From Thermoleophilia bacterium (GTDB taxonomy: Bacteria; Actinomycetota; Thermoleophilia; Gaiellales; Gaiellaceae), in the NCBI GenBank assembly GCA_020845695.1, contig JADLFG010000051.1, positions 10,540-74,539 of the forward strand: DNA of 64,000 nt. The letters run 5' to 3'. How positions within the stretch are numbered: position 1 is the first letter of the stretch; each line of letters opens with the position of its first letter. Both the position numbers and the translations under genes were made by a program. Of the stretch, positions 24,571 to 33,404 are shown piece after piece. The notes under the pieces are model-generated. The model was not told where the DNA came from. It worked only from the letters and a program-made list of their open reading frames with translations, and did no database searches.

Positions 24571-26529
24571 ATGTTCGCGTGGAGCACGTTCCGGGCGCGC
24601 TGGCACCTGTTCCTCGGCGCGATCGTGACTACCGCGTTCGCCGTGTCGTTCACGCAGGCCAGCTTGCTCGCCCTGGTGGCGGCGGCGACTGCCAGTGTCC
24701 CGCCGGAGTTGCCGGAGCCGACCCGGCTGGCGCTCGACGACGGGTATGCGGCGGCGATCACCGTATTGAGCATGGGTGTCGGTGTTGCCTTCTTCGTGTC
24801 GGTCTTCGTCGTGGCGAGCACATTCTCGTTCGCGGTAGCGCAGCGCCGAACCGACTTCGCGTTGTTGCGCCTCCTCGGCGCGAGCCGCGGGCAGGTGCAG
24901 CGTCTGCTGTTATCTGAGTCGCTACTGCTCGGGGTGGTCGCGACCGTGCTGGGTGTCCCGCTCGGCGTCGGCGTCGCGGCCGTCCAGGATCGCATGCTGG
25001 CGGACTTCGGGTTCGTCCCGGCCGGATTCCGCACTCAGTGGCGCGGCTGGGCGATCGCGGTGTCGGCGGGTGTCGGCATCGGGGTTGCCCACCTGTCGGC
25101 ACGCGTAGCGGCGAGGCGGGCCAGTCGTGTTCTTCCGCTGGAGTCGTTGCGAGGGAGCGTTGCCACCGATCGAGTCATGACCGCAGCCCGCTGGGTCATT
25201 GGCTCCCTCGGGATCGCCGGCGCCACCGCCATGGTCTCGGTTGCGTCGTTGGTCGGGCCTGACGCCGCGGCGGCGCTCGCCATCAACACGTGTCTCGTGC
25301 TGGTGCTCGCTCTCTCAGCTTGGTCGCCGCTGGTCATTCCGGCCTTTGCCGCGCTCGTCGCGCGCGTCTCACGCCACGGTCCACTCTCCGAGCTGGTCAG
25401 CGCGAACCTGCGAACAGCGGTCCGCAGAACCGCCGCCACCGCCGCGCCCATCACGGTGCTGTGCGGTCTCGTCGTGGGTGTCAACGGCACGTTCGGGACG
25501 ATCGCCGAGGCGACCCGTCACGAGACCCGCCTGATCAACACCTCCACCATCGTGGCAGCCGACGCTGAGCCGATCAGCCCGATCCTTGCCGACACCCCGG
25601 GGATCGGATGCCTGTCGGAGAGCATCGATGTCGTCGCCCACGTTCGAGCCGCCGACTTCGACGATGAGCCCTTGGTCGACACCCCGATCGCCGCGCTCGC
25701 CGTCGACCCGACACCCTACTTGTGCACACACCGCATCGCTGACATGCGGGGTGACCTGGCTCGGCTGAGCGGTGCCACGATCGGCGTCGACGCCGGCCTC
25801 GCCGAGCGGATGCAGATCGACGTCGGCGATACCACCACGATCTCGATCGCCGGGCGCAGCCTAGCGGCCGAGGTGGTCGCGATCACCTCGACGAATTACG
25901 GTCCGCTTCCCGAGCTGTGGCTCCCGATCGGGCTCGTCGACGCCACCGTCGGTCCTGCCACCGGTGATCACCATGTCCAGCTCACAACCATCGACGATGA
26001 CGCGACCAGCGAGGTGCTTTCCATGCTTACCGCCGCTGGCATTGACGCCCAATCGACCGACGAGTGGGTGGGCACAGGCGCGACCGGCGGTCGCCAGAAC
26101 CGCAACATCCAGGTCGCGCTCGTCGGCATGGCGACGTTGTTCGCCCTGACCGCGATCGCTAACGCCGTCATCAACGCTTCCGCGGACCGACGCGACGAGT
26201 TCGCCGCCCTCAGGCTCGTCGGCCTGACCCGCCGCCAGGTCATCGCTACTGCGCTCTGGGAGTCGGCCGCGACGCTTCTCACGGGTCTCTTGCTCGGCGT
26301 CCTCGCTGCCACCGGACCGATCCTCGCCGTGCACCGAACCGTCAGCCGCACCATCGACGCCCCTGCCACCGCATGGCCGTGGCAGGCACTCGGTTTCGTC
26401 ACGGTCTCCAGCGCGGTACTTGTCACGCTAGCCACGGCAATCACCGCCATCGCCGTCACCCACCGCCCTGTTCGTCCAGGGGGTCAGGTCTCGCGTGTTG
26501 CACCCGGGCCTGCAACACGCGAGACCTGA
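24571..26529 (+). CDS. FtsX-like ABC transporter permease
   Basis: 652 residues. An N-terminal helix (about 12-35) is followed by an FtsX-type block of three helices around 58-180 with the AVAQRRTDFALLRLLGASRGQVQRLL motif, a middle block (about 205-320), an extracellular domain (about 330-530), and a second FtsX block with ADRRDEFAALRLVGLTRRQV near 545-570. This duplicated layout fits MacB/BceB-like exporters. The ATG follows the ATPase stop directly. The last 15 or so residues (GGQVSRVAPGPATRET) are encoded by the palindromic repeat at the island's right end, and the stop codon lies within it, so the native C-terminus was probably replaced. Substrate unknown. Confidence 0.88.
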   Translation: MFAWSTFRARWHLFLGAIVTTAFAVSFTQASLLALVAAATASVPPELPEPTRLALDDGYAAAITVLSMGVGVAFFVSVFVVASTFSFAVAQRRTDFALLRLLGASRGQVQRLLLSESLLLGVVATVLGVPLGVGVAAVQDRMLADFGFVPAGFRTQWRGWAIAVSAGVGIGVAHLSARVAARRASRVLPLESLRGSVATDRVMTAARWVIGSLGIAGATAMVSVASLVGPDAAAALAINTCLVLVLALSAWSPLVIPAFAALVARVSRHGPLSELVSANLRTAVRRTAATAAPITVLCGLVVGVNGTFGTIAEATRHETRLINTSTIVAADAEPISPILADTPGIGCLSESIDVVAHVRAADFDDEPLVDTPIAALAVDPTPYLCTHRIADMRGDLARLSGATIGVDAGLAERMQIDVGDTTTISIAGRSLAAEVVAITSTNYGPLPELWLPIGLVDATVGPATGDHHVQLTTIDDDATSEVLSMLTAAGIDAQSTDEWVGTGATGGRQNRNIQVALVGMATLFALTAIANAVINASADRRDEFAALRLVGLTRRQVIATALWESAATLLTGLLLGVLAATGPILAVHRTVSRTIDAPATAWPWQALGFVTVSSAVLVTLATAITAIAVTHRPVRPGGQVSRVAPGPATRET

Positions 26530-26535
26530 CCCCTA
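26480..26535. repeat. Perfect 23-bp palindromic element ending in the right terminal repeat
   Basis: Left arm 26480-26502 begins GGGGTCAGGTCTCGCG, loop CCCGGGCC (26503-26510), right arm 26511-26533 is its exact reverse complement. The outermost CCTGACCCCTA equals the island's left end inverted. The stem lies between convergent genes and could also terminate transcription in both directions. It resembles REP-type palindromes moved by RAYT transposases, a class assignment that I infer from its shape. It encodes the C-terminal tail of the permease and supplies the ddl stop codon. Confidence 0.75.
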
Positions 26536-27576
26536 ATACCGCAGCCGGGCACGCCGCTCGTGACGCTCGAGCGCCAGCCCGACGAGCCGGCGCAGGAGCT
26601 CGACGTAGGACACCCCCGAGGCGTCGAGCAGCCGGGCGTACACCGAAGTGGAGGTGAAGCCCGGGATCGTGTTCAGCTCGTTGACGAGCACCTCCCCGTC
26701 CTCGCGCAGGAACATGTCGACGCGGGCCATGCCCTCCGCGTTACAGGCGCGGAAGGAGCGCACGGCCAGGTCTCGCGCCCGCTCCGCCCGGTCGCCGGGG
26801 ATGCGCGCGGGCACGACCAGCTCCATCCCGCCCTCCTCGTACTTCGAGGCGAAGTCGTACCAGTCGGCCAGCTTCGGCACGATCTGCCCGACCGCCGAGG
26901 CGACCGGTTCCTCGTTGCCGAGCACGCTGCACTCGATCTCGACACCCCGCACGTACTCCTCGACGAGCACCTTGTCGTCGTGGCGCAGCGCGAGCCCGAG
27001 CGCCGGGCCGAGCTCCGCGTCGGAGCGGACGATCGAGATCCCGACGCTCGAGCCGAGCCGTGCGGGCTTGACCACGACCGGGTAGCCGAACGGGCTCCCG
27101 GCGAGCCCGGGCGCGTGCGCGCGCAGCGTGATGCTGCGGGCGACGGGCACGTCGTTCGCCCGCATCACCGCCTTGAACAGGTCCTTGTCCATCGCGACCG
27201 CGGAGGCCGCCACACCCGGGCCGACGTAGGGGATGTCGGCCAGCTCGAGCAGGCCCTGAACCGTGCCGTCCTCGCCGAACGGCCCGTGCAGGACCGGGAA
27301 GGCGACGTCGACCCCGGAGAGGAGGGCCGGCCGGGCTGCCGTGGTCGGCAGCGGCACCGGCTGAGCGTCCCCGGCGCCACCGGCAAGCCCCCGGTGGCTC
27401 GCGGCCGCGAGCCGCCAGCGGCCGTCGCGCGCGATCTCGATCTCGACCGGCTCGAAACCCGCCTCGCGCAGCCCGGCCGAGACCGCGCGAGCGGAGGCGA
27501 GCGAGATGTCGTGCTCGCTGGAGCGGCCGCCGGAGAGAACGGCGACGCGCAGCCCGCCCGCGCTAGAAGGGGGCAC
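26533..27576 (-). CDS. ddl: D-alanine--D-alanine ligase
   Basis: 347 residues, ATP-grasp enzyme joining two D-alanines for peptidoglycan. Visible motifs: GGRSSEHDISLASA near the N-terminus, LHGPFGEDGTVQG, the ATP-grasp segment VVVKPARLGSSVGISIV, and the metal site VNELNTIPGFTSTSVYARL. GTG at 27576 overlaps the pknB end by 14 bp; no ribosome binding site is visible, consistent with coupled translation. It is the last gene of the wall/division operon. Its TAG stop is supplied by the inverted repeat of the neighbouring island, so the final residues (after about ERHERR) may be changed, though length is normal. Confidence 0.95.
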   Translation of the reverse strand: MPPSSAGGLRVAVLSGGRSSEHDISLASARAVSAGLREAGFEPVEIEIARDGRWRLAAASHRGLAGGAGDAQPVPLPTTAARPALLSGVDVAFPVLHGPFGEDGTVQGLLELADIPYVGPGVAASAVAMDKDLFKAVMRANDVPVARSITLRAHAPGLAGSPFGYPVVVKPARLGSSVGISIVRSDAELGPALGLALRHDDKVLVEEYVRGVEIECSVLGNEEPVASAVGQIVPKLADWYDFASKYEEGGMELVVPARIPGDRAERARDLAVRSFRACNAEGMARVDMFLREDGEVLVNELNTIPGFTSTSVYARLLDASGVSYVELLRRLVGLALERHERRARLRY

Positions 27577-29494
27577 GCGCGACGACGATCGTGACCGTGG
27601 AGCCGAGCTCGAGCTCCGTCTCGGCCCCCGGAATCTGCTCGAGCACGAGGTTGTCCTGCTCCTGGTCGAGCGTCGGCTGGTCGACGACGTCGGGCACGAA
27701 GCCGGCGTCCGTGAGCAGCTGGATCGCGGTCGCCTCGTCCAGCCCGAGCAGGCTCGGAACGAGCCCGAGCTCGGGCTCGGGCTCCGGCGGCGGCCCCTCG
27801 GAGACCGAGATCGTGACCGTCGATCCCTTCGCCGCCTCCCCGCCGGACGGGCTCTGGTCGACGACGATCCCGGCCGGCTCGGTCGACGCCACGATCACCG
27901 GCTCGACCTCGAAGCCCGCGGCGTCGAGAGTCGCGGTGGCCTCGTCCTGGTAGTACCCGATCACGGCCGGGACCGCCACGGACTGCACGCCCTTCGAGAC
28001 GCGCAGCGTCACCACCGAGCCCTGCGGGGCCTGCTCGCCCGGCTTCGGGTCCTGCGACATCACCGTGCCCTCCTCGAAGCGGTCCGAGAAGGCGTACTTG
28101 ACGTCCCACTCGAGCTCGGAGTCCGCGAGGATCGCGGTCGCCTGGTCGAGCGTCGCGCCGGCCACCTTCGGCACCTCGACCAGGGGCACGCCGGTCGACA
28201 CCACGATCGTCACGGTCTCGCCCTTCGAGATCCTCGTGCCGGGACCCGGGCTCTGCTCGGCCACGATACCGCTCTTCACCTTCTCGTCGGCCCGTCGCTC
28301 GACCTTCGCGTGCAGGCCCTCGTCCACGATCAGCTGCACCGCGAGCTCCCGCTTGATCCCGACCACGTTCGGGACCGCGACCGGCTTCGACTCCTGCAGC
28401 CGGTCGGAGACCTCCCGGTAGACGTACCAGCCGGCGACGCTCGCGGCGGCGAGCAGGAGCGAGACGATCAGCCAGGGCAGGAGCGAGCGCTTGCGCCTGG
28501 GCGGCCGGCCCGAGCCGTACGGGTCGTACGGGGGTGCCGGCGGGCGCCGAGGCGGCTGGGCCGGAGTCGTCTCGACGGGTCGGAGCTGCTCGGTCGGAGC
28601 CGCCGCCGGGCCGCGAGCGAGGACCCGCGTGACAGACTCGGCGGTCTCGCGTGCAACCGGGAGCCCCGCCTCGACGCGGGCGAGGTCGGAGTCCATCTCC
28701 TCCGCGGTCGCGTACCGCTCCGCGGGATCCTTGGCGAGCGCCCTCAGCACGATCCGGTCGAGATCGGCGGGAATCCCGGGCACGGCGGCAGACGGCGGCT
28801 GCGGCTGCGCGTTCAGGTGCTTCATCGCGATCTCGACCGGGGTGTCGCCCGTGAACGGAACCCCGCCGGTCAGCATCTCGTAGAGCACGATCCCGACCGA
28901 GTAGATGTCCGCGGCCGGGGTCACGTGAGCGCCGCGGGCCTGCTCCGGCGACAGGTACTGCGCCGTCCCCATGATCGATCCCGCCTCGGTCATCTGCGAG
29001 GCGCCGGCACGGGCAATCCCGAAGTCGGCGACCTTCAGGCGCTCCTCGTGCCCGATCAGGATGTTGTGCGGCTTGATGTCACGGTGGACGATCCCGTTTC
29101 TGTGCGCGAAGCGCAGCGCGGCCAGGATCTGCCGGGTGTGGGCGATCGCCTGCGCCGGCCGCAGCCGGCCGCTGGCACGGATCAGCTCCTTCAGGTTGCG
29201 TCCCTCGATCAGCTCCATCGCGATGTAGTAGGTGCCCTCGGCCTCGCCCCGGTCGTAGATCGAGACGATGTTGGGGTGGGAGAGCGCCGCAGCCGCTTTC
29301 GCCTCGCGCCGGAAGCGCTCGACGAACTGCTCGTCGTGGGCGTAGCGGTCGTTCAGGATCTTGATCGCCACGCGGCGGCCAAGCTCGATGTCCTCGGCCA
29401 GGTAGACGTTCGCCATGCCGCCGGATCCGAGTCGCTCGAGGATCCGGTACCGGCTGTCGAAGACCGTGTCGATGAGCGTGTCCGACGTGGCCAT
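27563..29494 (-). CDS. pknB: Ser/Thr protein kinase PknB with four PASTA domains
   Basis: 643 residues. Kinase domain about 16-280: Gly-rich loop GSGGMANV, ATP lysine K45, catalytic HRDIKPHN with D139, DFG at 157-159, and GTAQYLSPEQ. A juxtamembrane Pro-rich linker leads to one transmembrane helix (about 337-359). The extracellular part has four PASTA repeats (each with a VPxVxGxxxxxA core, roughly 370-640) that bind muropeptides and beta-lactams. Known PknB proteins couple wall state to division by phosphorylating FhaA, wall enzymes and others. The gene lies after pbpA and before ddl in a single operon with its phosphatase pstP. Confidence 0.97.
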   Translation of the reverse strand: MATSDTLIDTVFDSRYRILERLGSGGMANVYLAEDIELGRRVAIKILNDRYAHDEQFVERFRREAKAAAALSHPNIVSIYDRGEAEGTYYIAMELIEGRNLKELIRASGRLRPAQAIAHTRQILAALRFAHRNGIVHRDIKPHNILIGHEERLKVADFGIARAGASQMTEAGSIMGTAQYLSPEQARGAHVTPAADIYSVGIVLYEMLTGGVPFTGDTPVEIAMKHLNAQPQPPSAAVPGIPADLDRIVLRALAKDPAERYATAEEMDSDLARVEAGLPVARETAESVTRVLARGPAAAPTEQLRPVETTPAQPPRRPPAPPYDPYGSGRPPRRKRSLLPWLIVSLLLAAASVAGWYVYREVSDRLQESKPVAVPNVVGIKRELAVQLIVDEGLHAKVERRADEKVKSGIVAEQSPGPGTRISKGETVTIVVSTGVPLVEVPKVAGATLDQATAILADSELEWDVKYAFSDRFEEGTVMSQDPKPGEQAPQGSVVTLRVSKGVQSVAVPAVIGYYQDEATATLDAAGFEVEPVIVASTEPAGIVVDQSPSGGEAAKGSTVTISVSEGPPPEPEPELGLVPSLLGLDEATAIQLLTDAGFVPDVVDQPTLDQEQDNLVLEQIPGAETELELGSTVTIVVARAPF

Positions 29495-29506
29495 CGGCCT
29501 TCTAGG

Positions 29507-30985
29507 CTACGCGTTTCCCGAGAGCAGCGTCTCCATGATCTCCCGCGCGAGCGGCGCCGCGACAACCCCGCCGGTGCCCGACTGACCGGAGAGAGCGACC
29601 GCGATTGCCACCCGCGGCGCATCGGCCGGCGCGAAGCCGACGAACCAGACGTCGTTCTCCCCCTCCCGCCCGGTCTCGGCCGTGCCGGTCTTCCCGGCGA
29701 CCTGGACGCCCGGGATCGCGGCGGCCGTGCCGGTGCCCGACTCGACGGCGAGCGTCATCATCGCGGTCAGCTGCGCCGCCGTCAGCGGCTCGATCGCGGT
29801 TCCCTCGATCTCGGGGCCGGTCGCGGTGAGAATGCTCCCGTCCGGCTTCAGGATGCGATCGAGGACGGTCGGGCGCATCGTCACGCCGCCATTCGCGACC
29901 GCAGCGGCGACCATCGCCATCTGCAACGGGGTCGCGAGCAGCCGCTCCTGACCGAATGCGAGCCGCCCGGCGTCGACCGCGTTCGGGTCGGTGGGCAGGT
30001 AGAGGTCGCCGCCGCGGTAGAGCCCGCTCGCCTCGCGCTCGTCCGACGGGGTCTCGAGCGGCGGGAGCCCGTAGAAGCCGAAGCGGCGGGCGTAGTCGAG
30101 GACGGTGAGCGCGCCGAGCTCCTTGCCGAGGTCGCAGAACACGGCGTTCACGGAGTGGGCAAGCGCCTCGGCGAACGTGACCCGGCCGAACTGCTCCGGC
30201 CCGCTCTGGTCGGCGAAATTGAAGACCTTCTTCCCGTAGACGGTGCAGAAGCCGCGGTCGACGAACTCGCTCTCCGGCTCGTAGCGGCCGGATTCGAGCG
30301 CCGCCGCGGCCGTAACCAGCTTGAAGGTGGAGCCGGGGATGTAGAGGCCGGCGGTGGCGCGGTTGAGCAGCGGGGCGGGATCACGGCACGGTCCGGGCGT
30401 CGCGAGAATCTGCTCGAAGCCGTCCTCGACCAGGTTCGGGTCGTACCCGGGCGAGGAGGCGAGCACGAGCACCCGGCCCGTCGACGGCTCGAGCGCGACG
30501 ACCGCGCCGCAGTAGCGCTCGAGCAGCTCGTTCGCCCTGGCCTGTGCCGCGGCGTCGATCGTGAGCACGAGCGAGTTGCCCTGACGGGTGAGGCCGCGCA
30601 GCCGATCGACGGTGCGATCGACGATCGTTCCGAGCTCCGAGTTCGAGCCGGTCAGGTAGTCGTTCAGCGACTGCTCGAGCCCGGCGCGCGAGCGGGCGAC
30701 AGTCGAGTAGCCGACGGTGTGGGCGGCGAGCCCTCGCGCCGGGTAGACGCGCAGGTACCAGGTCTTGCCCTGGACCTCGAGCTTGCGGTTCCGGGCGAGG
30801 ACCGTCTCCCCGTCGGAGGCGTAGATCAGCCCGCGCTCGATCGTGAGCTGGCGGACGACGAGGTTGGGGTTGCCGCGCCGAGCCTCGAGGTCGGGCGCAC
30901 GCCAGAGCCAGTAGGTCGACATCGCGACCAGGGCCACGAAGAGCAGCGCGAGCAGCAGGAAGAGCCTGCGGATCTGCGCGTTCAC
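29507..30985 (-). CDS. pbpA: Class B penicillin-binding protein PbpA (PBP2-like)
   Basis: 492 residues. One N-terminal membrane helix (about 7-27) anchors an extracytoplasmic transpeptidase. Active-site motifs: S219 in GSTFK (SxxK), S278-V-N280 (SxN) and KTG at 432-434. It cross-links peptidoglycan and works with the adjacent RodA polymerase. GTG at 30985 gives a GTGA overlap with the rodA stop, fixing the start; the frame stays open upstream only as an artefact of high GC. Matches the actinobacterial PbpA that is regulated by PknB. Confidence 0.95.
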   Translation of the reverse strand: MNAQIRRLFLLLALLFVALVAMSTYWLWRAPDLEARRGNPNLVVRQLTIERGLIYASDGETVLARNRKLEVQGKTWYLRVYPARGLAAHTVGYSTVARSRAGLEQSLNDYLTGSNSELGTIVDRTVDRLRGLTRQGNSLVLTIDAAAQARANELLERYCGAVVALEPSTGRVLVLASSPGYDPNLVEDGFEQILATPGPCRDPAPLLNRATAGLYIPGSTFKLVTAAAALESGRYEPESEFVDRGFCTVYGKKVFNFADQSGPEQFGRVTFAEALAHSVNAVFCDLGKELGALTVLDYARRFGFYGLPPLETPSDEREASGLYRGGDLYLPTDPNAVDAGRLAFGQERLLATPLQMAMVAAAVANGGVTMRPTVLDRILKPDGSILTATGPEIEGTAIEPLTAAQLTAMMTLAVESGTGTAAAIPGVQVAGKTGTAETGREGENDVWFVGFAPADAPRVAIAVALSGQSGTGGVVAAPLAREIMETLLSGNA

Positions 30986-32268
30986 CGGCCCGCCAGCCTC
31001 GCGTTGACGCGATTGGAGACTCCAAGCAGGAGCCAGAGGACGAGGGAGTTCGCAACGATGCTCGAGCCGCCGTAGGAGACGAACGGGAGCGTGATCCCGG
31101 TCAGCGGAATCAGGCCGGTGACGCCGCCCAGGATGATGAACGCCTGGATCCCGACGGCGGCCGTCAGCCCGGTCGCGAGCAGCTTCGAGAAGCCGTCGTC
31201 GGCGAGCATCGCGATCCGCAGGCCCCGGTAGACGACGACCACGTAGAGCAACACGATCGCCGTCCCTCCGGCCAGGCCGAGCTCCTGCGCGAGCGCCGAG
31301 TAGATGAAGTCGGTCTGGAGGTAGGGGATGTAGGTGTCGCCGGAGGGCGAGAGCAGGACGCCCTGGCCGAGACCGGTTCCGAACAGGCCGCCCGCCGCGA
31401 GCGAGTAGATCGACTGGACGAGCTGGTAGCCGGTCCCCTGCGGGTCGCTCCACGGGTCGAGCCAGATCTCGACCCGGTCGGCCACGTGCGGGACGACGTG
31501 GTAGAGGCCGTAAGCGCCGGCCGCGAAGAGCGCGAGCCCGACCACGACGTACGGCCAGCGGCCGGTGGCGACGTAGAGCATCGCGAGGAAGACGGCGAAG
31601 TAGAGGAAGCCGCCACCGAGGTCGTTCGTCTGGAAGAGCACGAGCATCGCACCGCCCCAGATCGCGAGCAGCGGCCCCGCGTGCTTCGGCGGGGGAATGC
31701 CGAGCCGGCCGAGCCCGCGGGAGAGCACCTCGCGCTTGTCCCGCAGGTAGCCGGCCAGGAACACGACCAGCAGCACCTTCGCCAGCTCGCCCGGCTGGAA
31801 GGCGATCGGGCCGAGCCGGACCCAGAGCGTGGCCCCGTTGATCGTGGCACCGAGGCCGGGGATCGCGGGCAGCGCGAGCAGGACGATCGCCGCGACCCCG
31901 AGCGTGTACTTGAAGCTGTCGAGCAGCCGGTAGTCGCGCACGGCGATCGAGAGCAGCGCGTAGAGCGCGAGCCCGACGACGACCCAGAGCCCCTGGCGGA
32001 GCGCGAGGTCGGGATCGATCCGGTAGATCATCGTCAGGCCGAGGCCGGTCAGGAGCGCCGCCAGCGGCAGCAGGTACGGGTCGGCGAGGGGCAGCAAGAT
32101 CCGCGTGACGACGTGCGCGACGAGGTAGAGACCGAGGAAGAGGGCGACGTAGGAGAGCGACGCCGTCGAAAGCTCGGACTGGCGGGCGATGTAGACACTC
32201 GCGAAGCCGACCCCGGTCAGGACTCCGGCCGCGAGCAGGGTCAGGAGCTCGCGATTGCGCAGGCTCAT
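30982..32268 (-). CDS. rodA: SEDS-family peptidoglycan glycosyltransferase RodA/FtsW
   Basis: 428 residues with about ten to twelve membrane helices. SEDS landmarks are visible: GATINGATLWVRLGPIAFQPGELAK, DLGGGFLYFAVF, YQLVQSIYSLAAGGLFGTGLGQG and the C-terminal LPLTGITLPFVSYGGSSIVAN. SEDS proteins polymerise glycan strands together with a class B PBP, here the next gene pbpA. ATG overlaps the pstP stop (ATGA). Gene order favours RodA over FtsW. Confidence 0.96.
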   Translation of the reverse strand: MSLRNRELLTLLAAGVLTGVGFASVYIARQSELSTASLSYVALFLGLYLVAHVVTRILLPLADPYLLPLAALLTGLGLTMIYRIDPDLALRQGLWVVVGLALYALLSIAVRDYRLLDSFKYTLGVAAIVLLALPAIPGLGATINGATLWVRLGPIAFQPGELAKVLLVVFLAGYLRDKREVLSRGLGRLGIPPPKHAGPLLAIWGGAMLVLFQTNDLGGGFLYFAVFLAMLYVATGRWPYVVVGLALFAAGAYGLYHVVPHVADRVEIWLDPWSDPQGTGYQLVQSIYSLAAGGLFGTGLGQGVLLSPSGDTYIPYLQTDFIYSALAQELGLAGGTAIVLLYVVVVYRGLRIAMLADDGFSKLLATGLTAAVGIQAFIILGGVTGLIPLTGITLPFVSYGGSSIVANSLVLWLLLGVSNRVNARLAGR

Positions 32269-33404
32269 GGGCTCTCGAGGCTCGCCTCGAGCTCGTACGC
32301 GCGGATGCGCGCGAGGGCGGCCGCCTCGCTCGAGAGATCGTGGTCGAACAGGGCGGCCCGCTCCCCTGGCCCGAGCTGAACCGCGAGGAGGCTGCTCACG
32401 TACACCTCCCGGTAGAGATCGACGCCGGCGACGGTCCAGGGCACCCCCTGGTAGACGGCGATGCGCCCGTTCTCGGCGGCCCCGACGAAGTGCGCCCGGG
32501 ACAGCCCCCAGAGGGCGAGGGCTGCCAGGCCGGCAAAGAGGACGAGCACGAGCGCGACGAGCAGGAAGGCCTTGCTGACGCGGCGCCCGGCCCCGTCACC
32601 CACGCTCGGCGCGGCCGGGAGCGGCGCCGCGGGCGCGGTCGCCTCCGGCGGCAGGCGCAGGCCGGAGAGCGTGTCCTCGTCGTCGGGGTCGCCCTCCTCG
32701 ACCGCGAACAGAACGACGGTGACGTTGTCCTCGCCACCGGCCTCGTTCGCGGCCTGCACGAGCGACCTCGCCGCGGCCGCGACCCCCGAGGCCGCCGCAA
32801 GCGTCCGGACGACCTCCTCGTCACCCACCATCGTGGTCAGGCCGTCGGAGCAGATCAGGAAGACGTCGCCGGCCCGCAGGTCGACGGAGAAGCTGTCGAC
32901 CCGGACCGCCGCGTCCGTCCCGAGCGCGCGGGTGATCACGGATCGCTGCGGGTGGATCTCGGCCTCCTCCCGGGTCAGGCGCCCGGAACGGACGAGGTCG
33001 GCGACGAGGGAGTGGTCCTCGGTGAGCTGCTCGAGCGTCCCGTCACGCAGCCGGTAGGCACGCGAGTCCCCGACGTGGGCGATCGCGGCCCGGCTCCCCG
33101 TCGTGAGCACGGCCGTCACGGTCGTGCCCATCCCGGAGGCCCGCGGGTCGCTCGAGGCGCGCGAGTGAATGCGCCGGTTGGCTTCCTGCACGATCGCGCG
33201 CAGCCGCGCCTCGGGCTCGAGCCGGTCGGCCGCGTGGTACTCGCGGAAGGCGGTAACCGCGAGCCGGGAGGCGATCTCGCCGGCCTGCGCCCCGCCCATT
33301 CCGTCGGCGACGACGAACAGCGGCGGCGCGACGACGAACGAGTCCTCGTTGCGCCGGCGCACCCGGCCCGGGTCGCTCAGGCCGGCGCTGTCACCGATCT
33401 TCAC
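32265..33404 (-). CDS. pstP: PP2C-family Ser/Thr phosphatase PstP
   Basis: 379 residues. The PP2C domain (1-235) has the metal-binding aspartates in RNEDSF, VADGMGG, CSDGLT and GGEDNVTVV. A transmembrane helix lies near 281-305, followed by a short external domain, the layout of mycobacterial PstP. It reverses phosphorylation by PknB-type kinases; here one phosphatase gene serves two kinase genes of the same operon. GTG at 33404 gives a GTGA overlap with fhaB. Confidence 0.96.
   Translation of the reverse strand: MKIGDSAGLSDPGRVRRRNEDSFVVAPPLFVVADGMGGAQAGEIASRLAVTAFREYHAADRLEPEARLRAIVQEANRRIHSRASSDPRASGMGTTVTAVLTTGSRAAIAHVGDSRAYRLRDGTLEQLTEDHSLVADLVRSGRLTREEAEIHPQRSVITRALGTDAAVRVDSFSVDLRAGDVFLICSDGLTTMVGDEEVVRTLAAASGVAAAARSLVQAANEAGGEDNVTVVLFAVEEGDPDDEDTLSGLRLPPEATAPAAPLPAAPSVGDGAGRRVSKAFLLVALVLVLFAGLAALALWGLSRAHFVGAAENGRIAVYQGVPWTVAGVDLYREVYVSSLLAVQLGPGERAALFDHDLSSEAAALARIRAYELEASLESP

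Larger units (their letters stand above)
23566..26535 (+). mobile_element. Repeat-bounded island carrying IS remnant and ABC exporter
   Basis: The segment begins TAGGGGTCAGG (23566-23576) and ends CCTGACCCCTA (26525-26535), a perfect 11-bp inverted pair. Inside are a truncated IS3-like transposase, an ABC ATPase, an FtsX-type permease and a large palindrome at the right end. Base use is visibly different from the surroundings: many TTG, GTT, CGT and ACA codons and lower GC. No target-site duplication is seen beside the ends. The flanking genes gabT and ddl are convergent and both stop at the TAG of the repeat. Interpretation as a horizontally acquired, possibly passively mobilised unit is inference. 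Confidence 0.5.

Noticed and set aside
23811..26529. Antibiotic or bacteriocin biosynthesis/immunity cluster
   Set aside because: Only the ABC ATPase and permease are present; no precursor peptide, modification enzyme or two-component sensor of the Bce type is adjacent.
27506..31075. 1189-codon open frame on the plus strand opposite pknB and pbpA
   Set aside because: Composition is Arg/Asp/Gly-rich with no domain, and the minus strand carries complete kinase, PASTA and PBP motifs. It is a high-GC antisense shadow.
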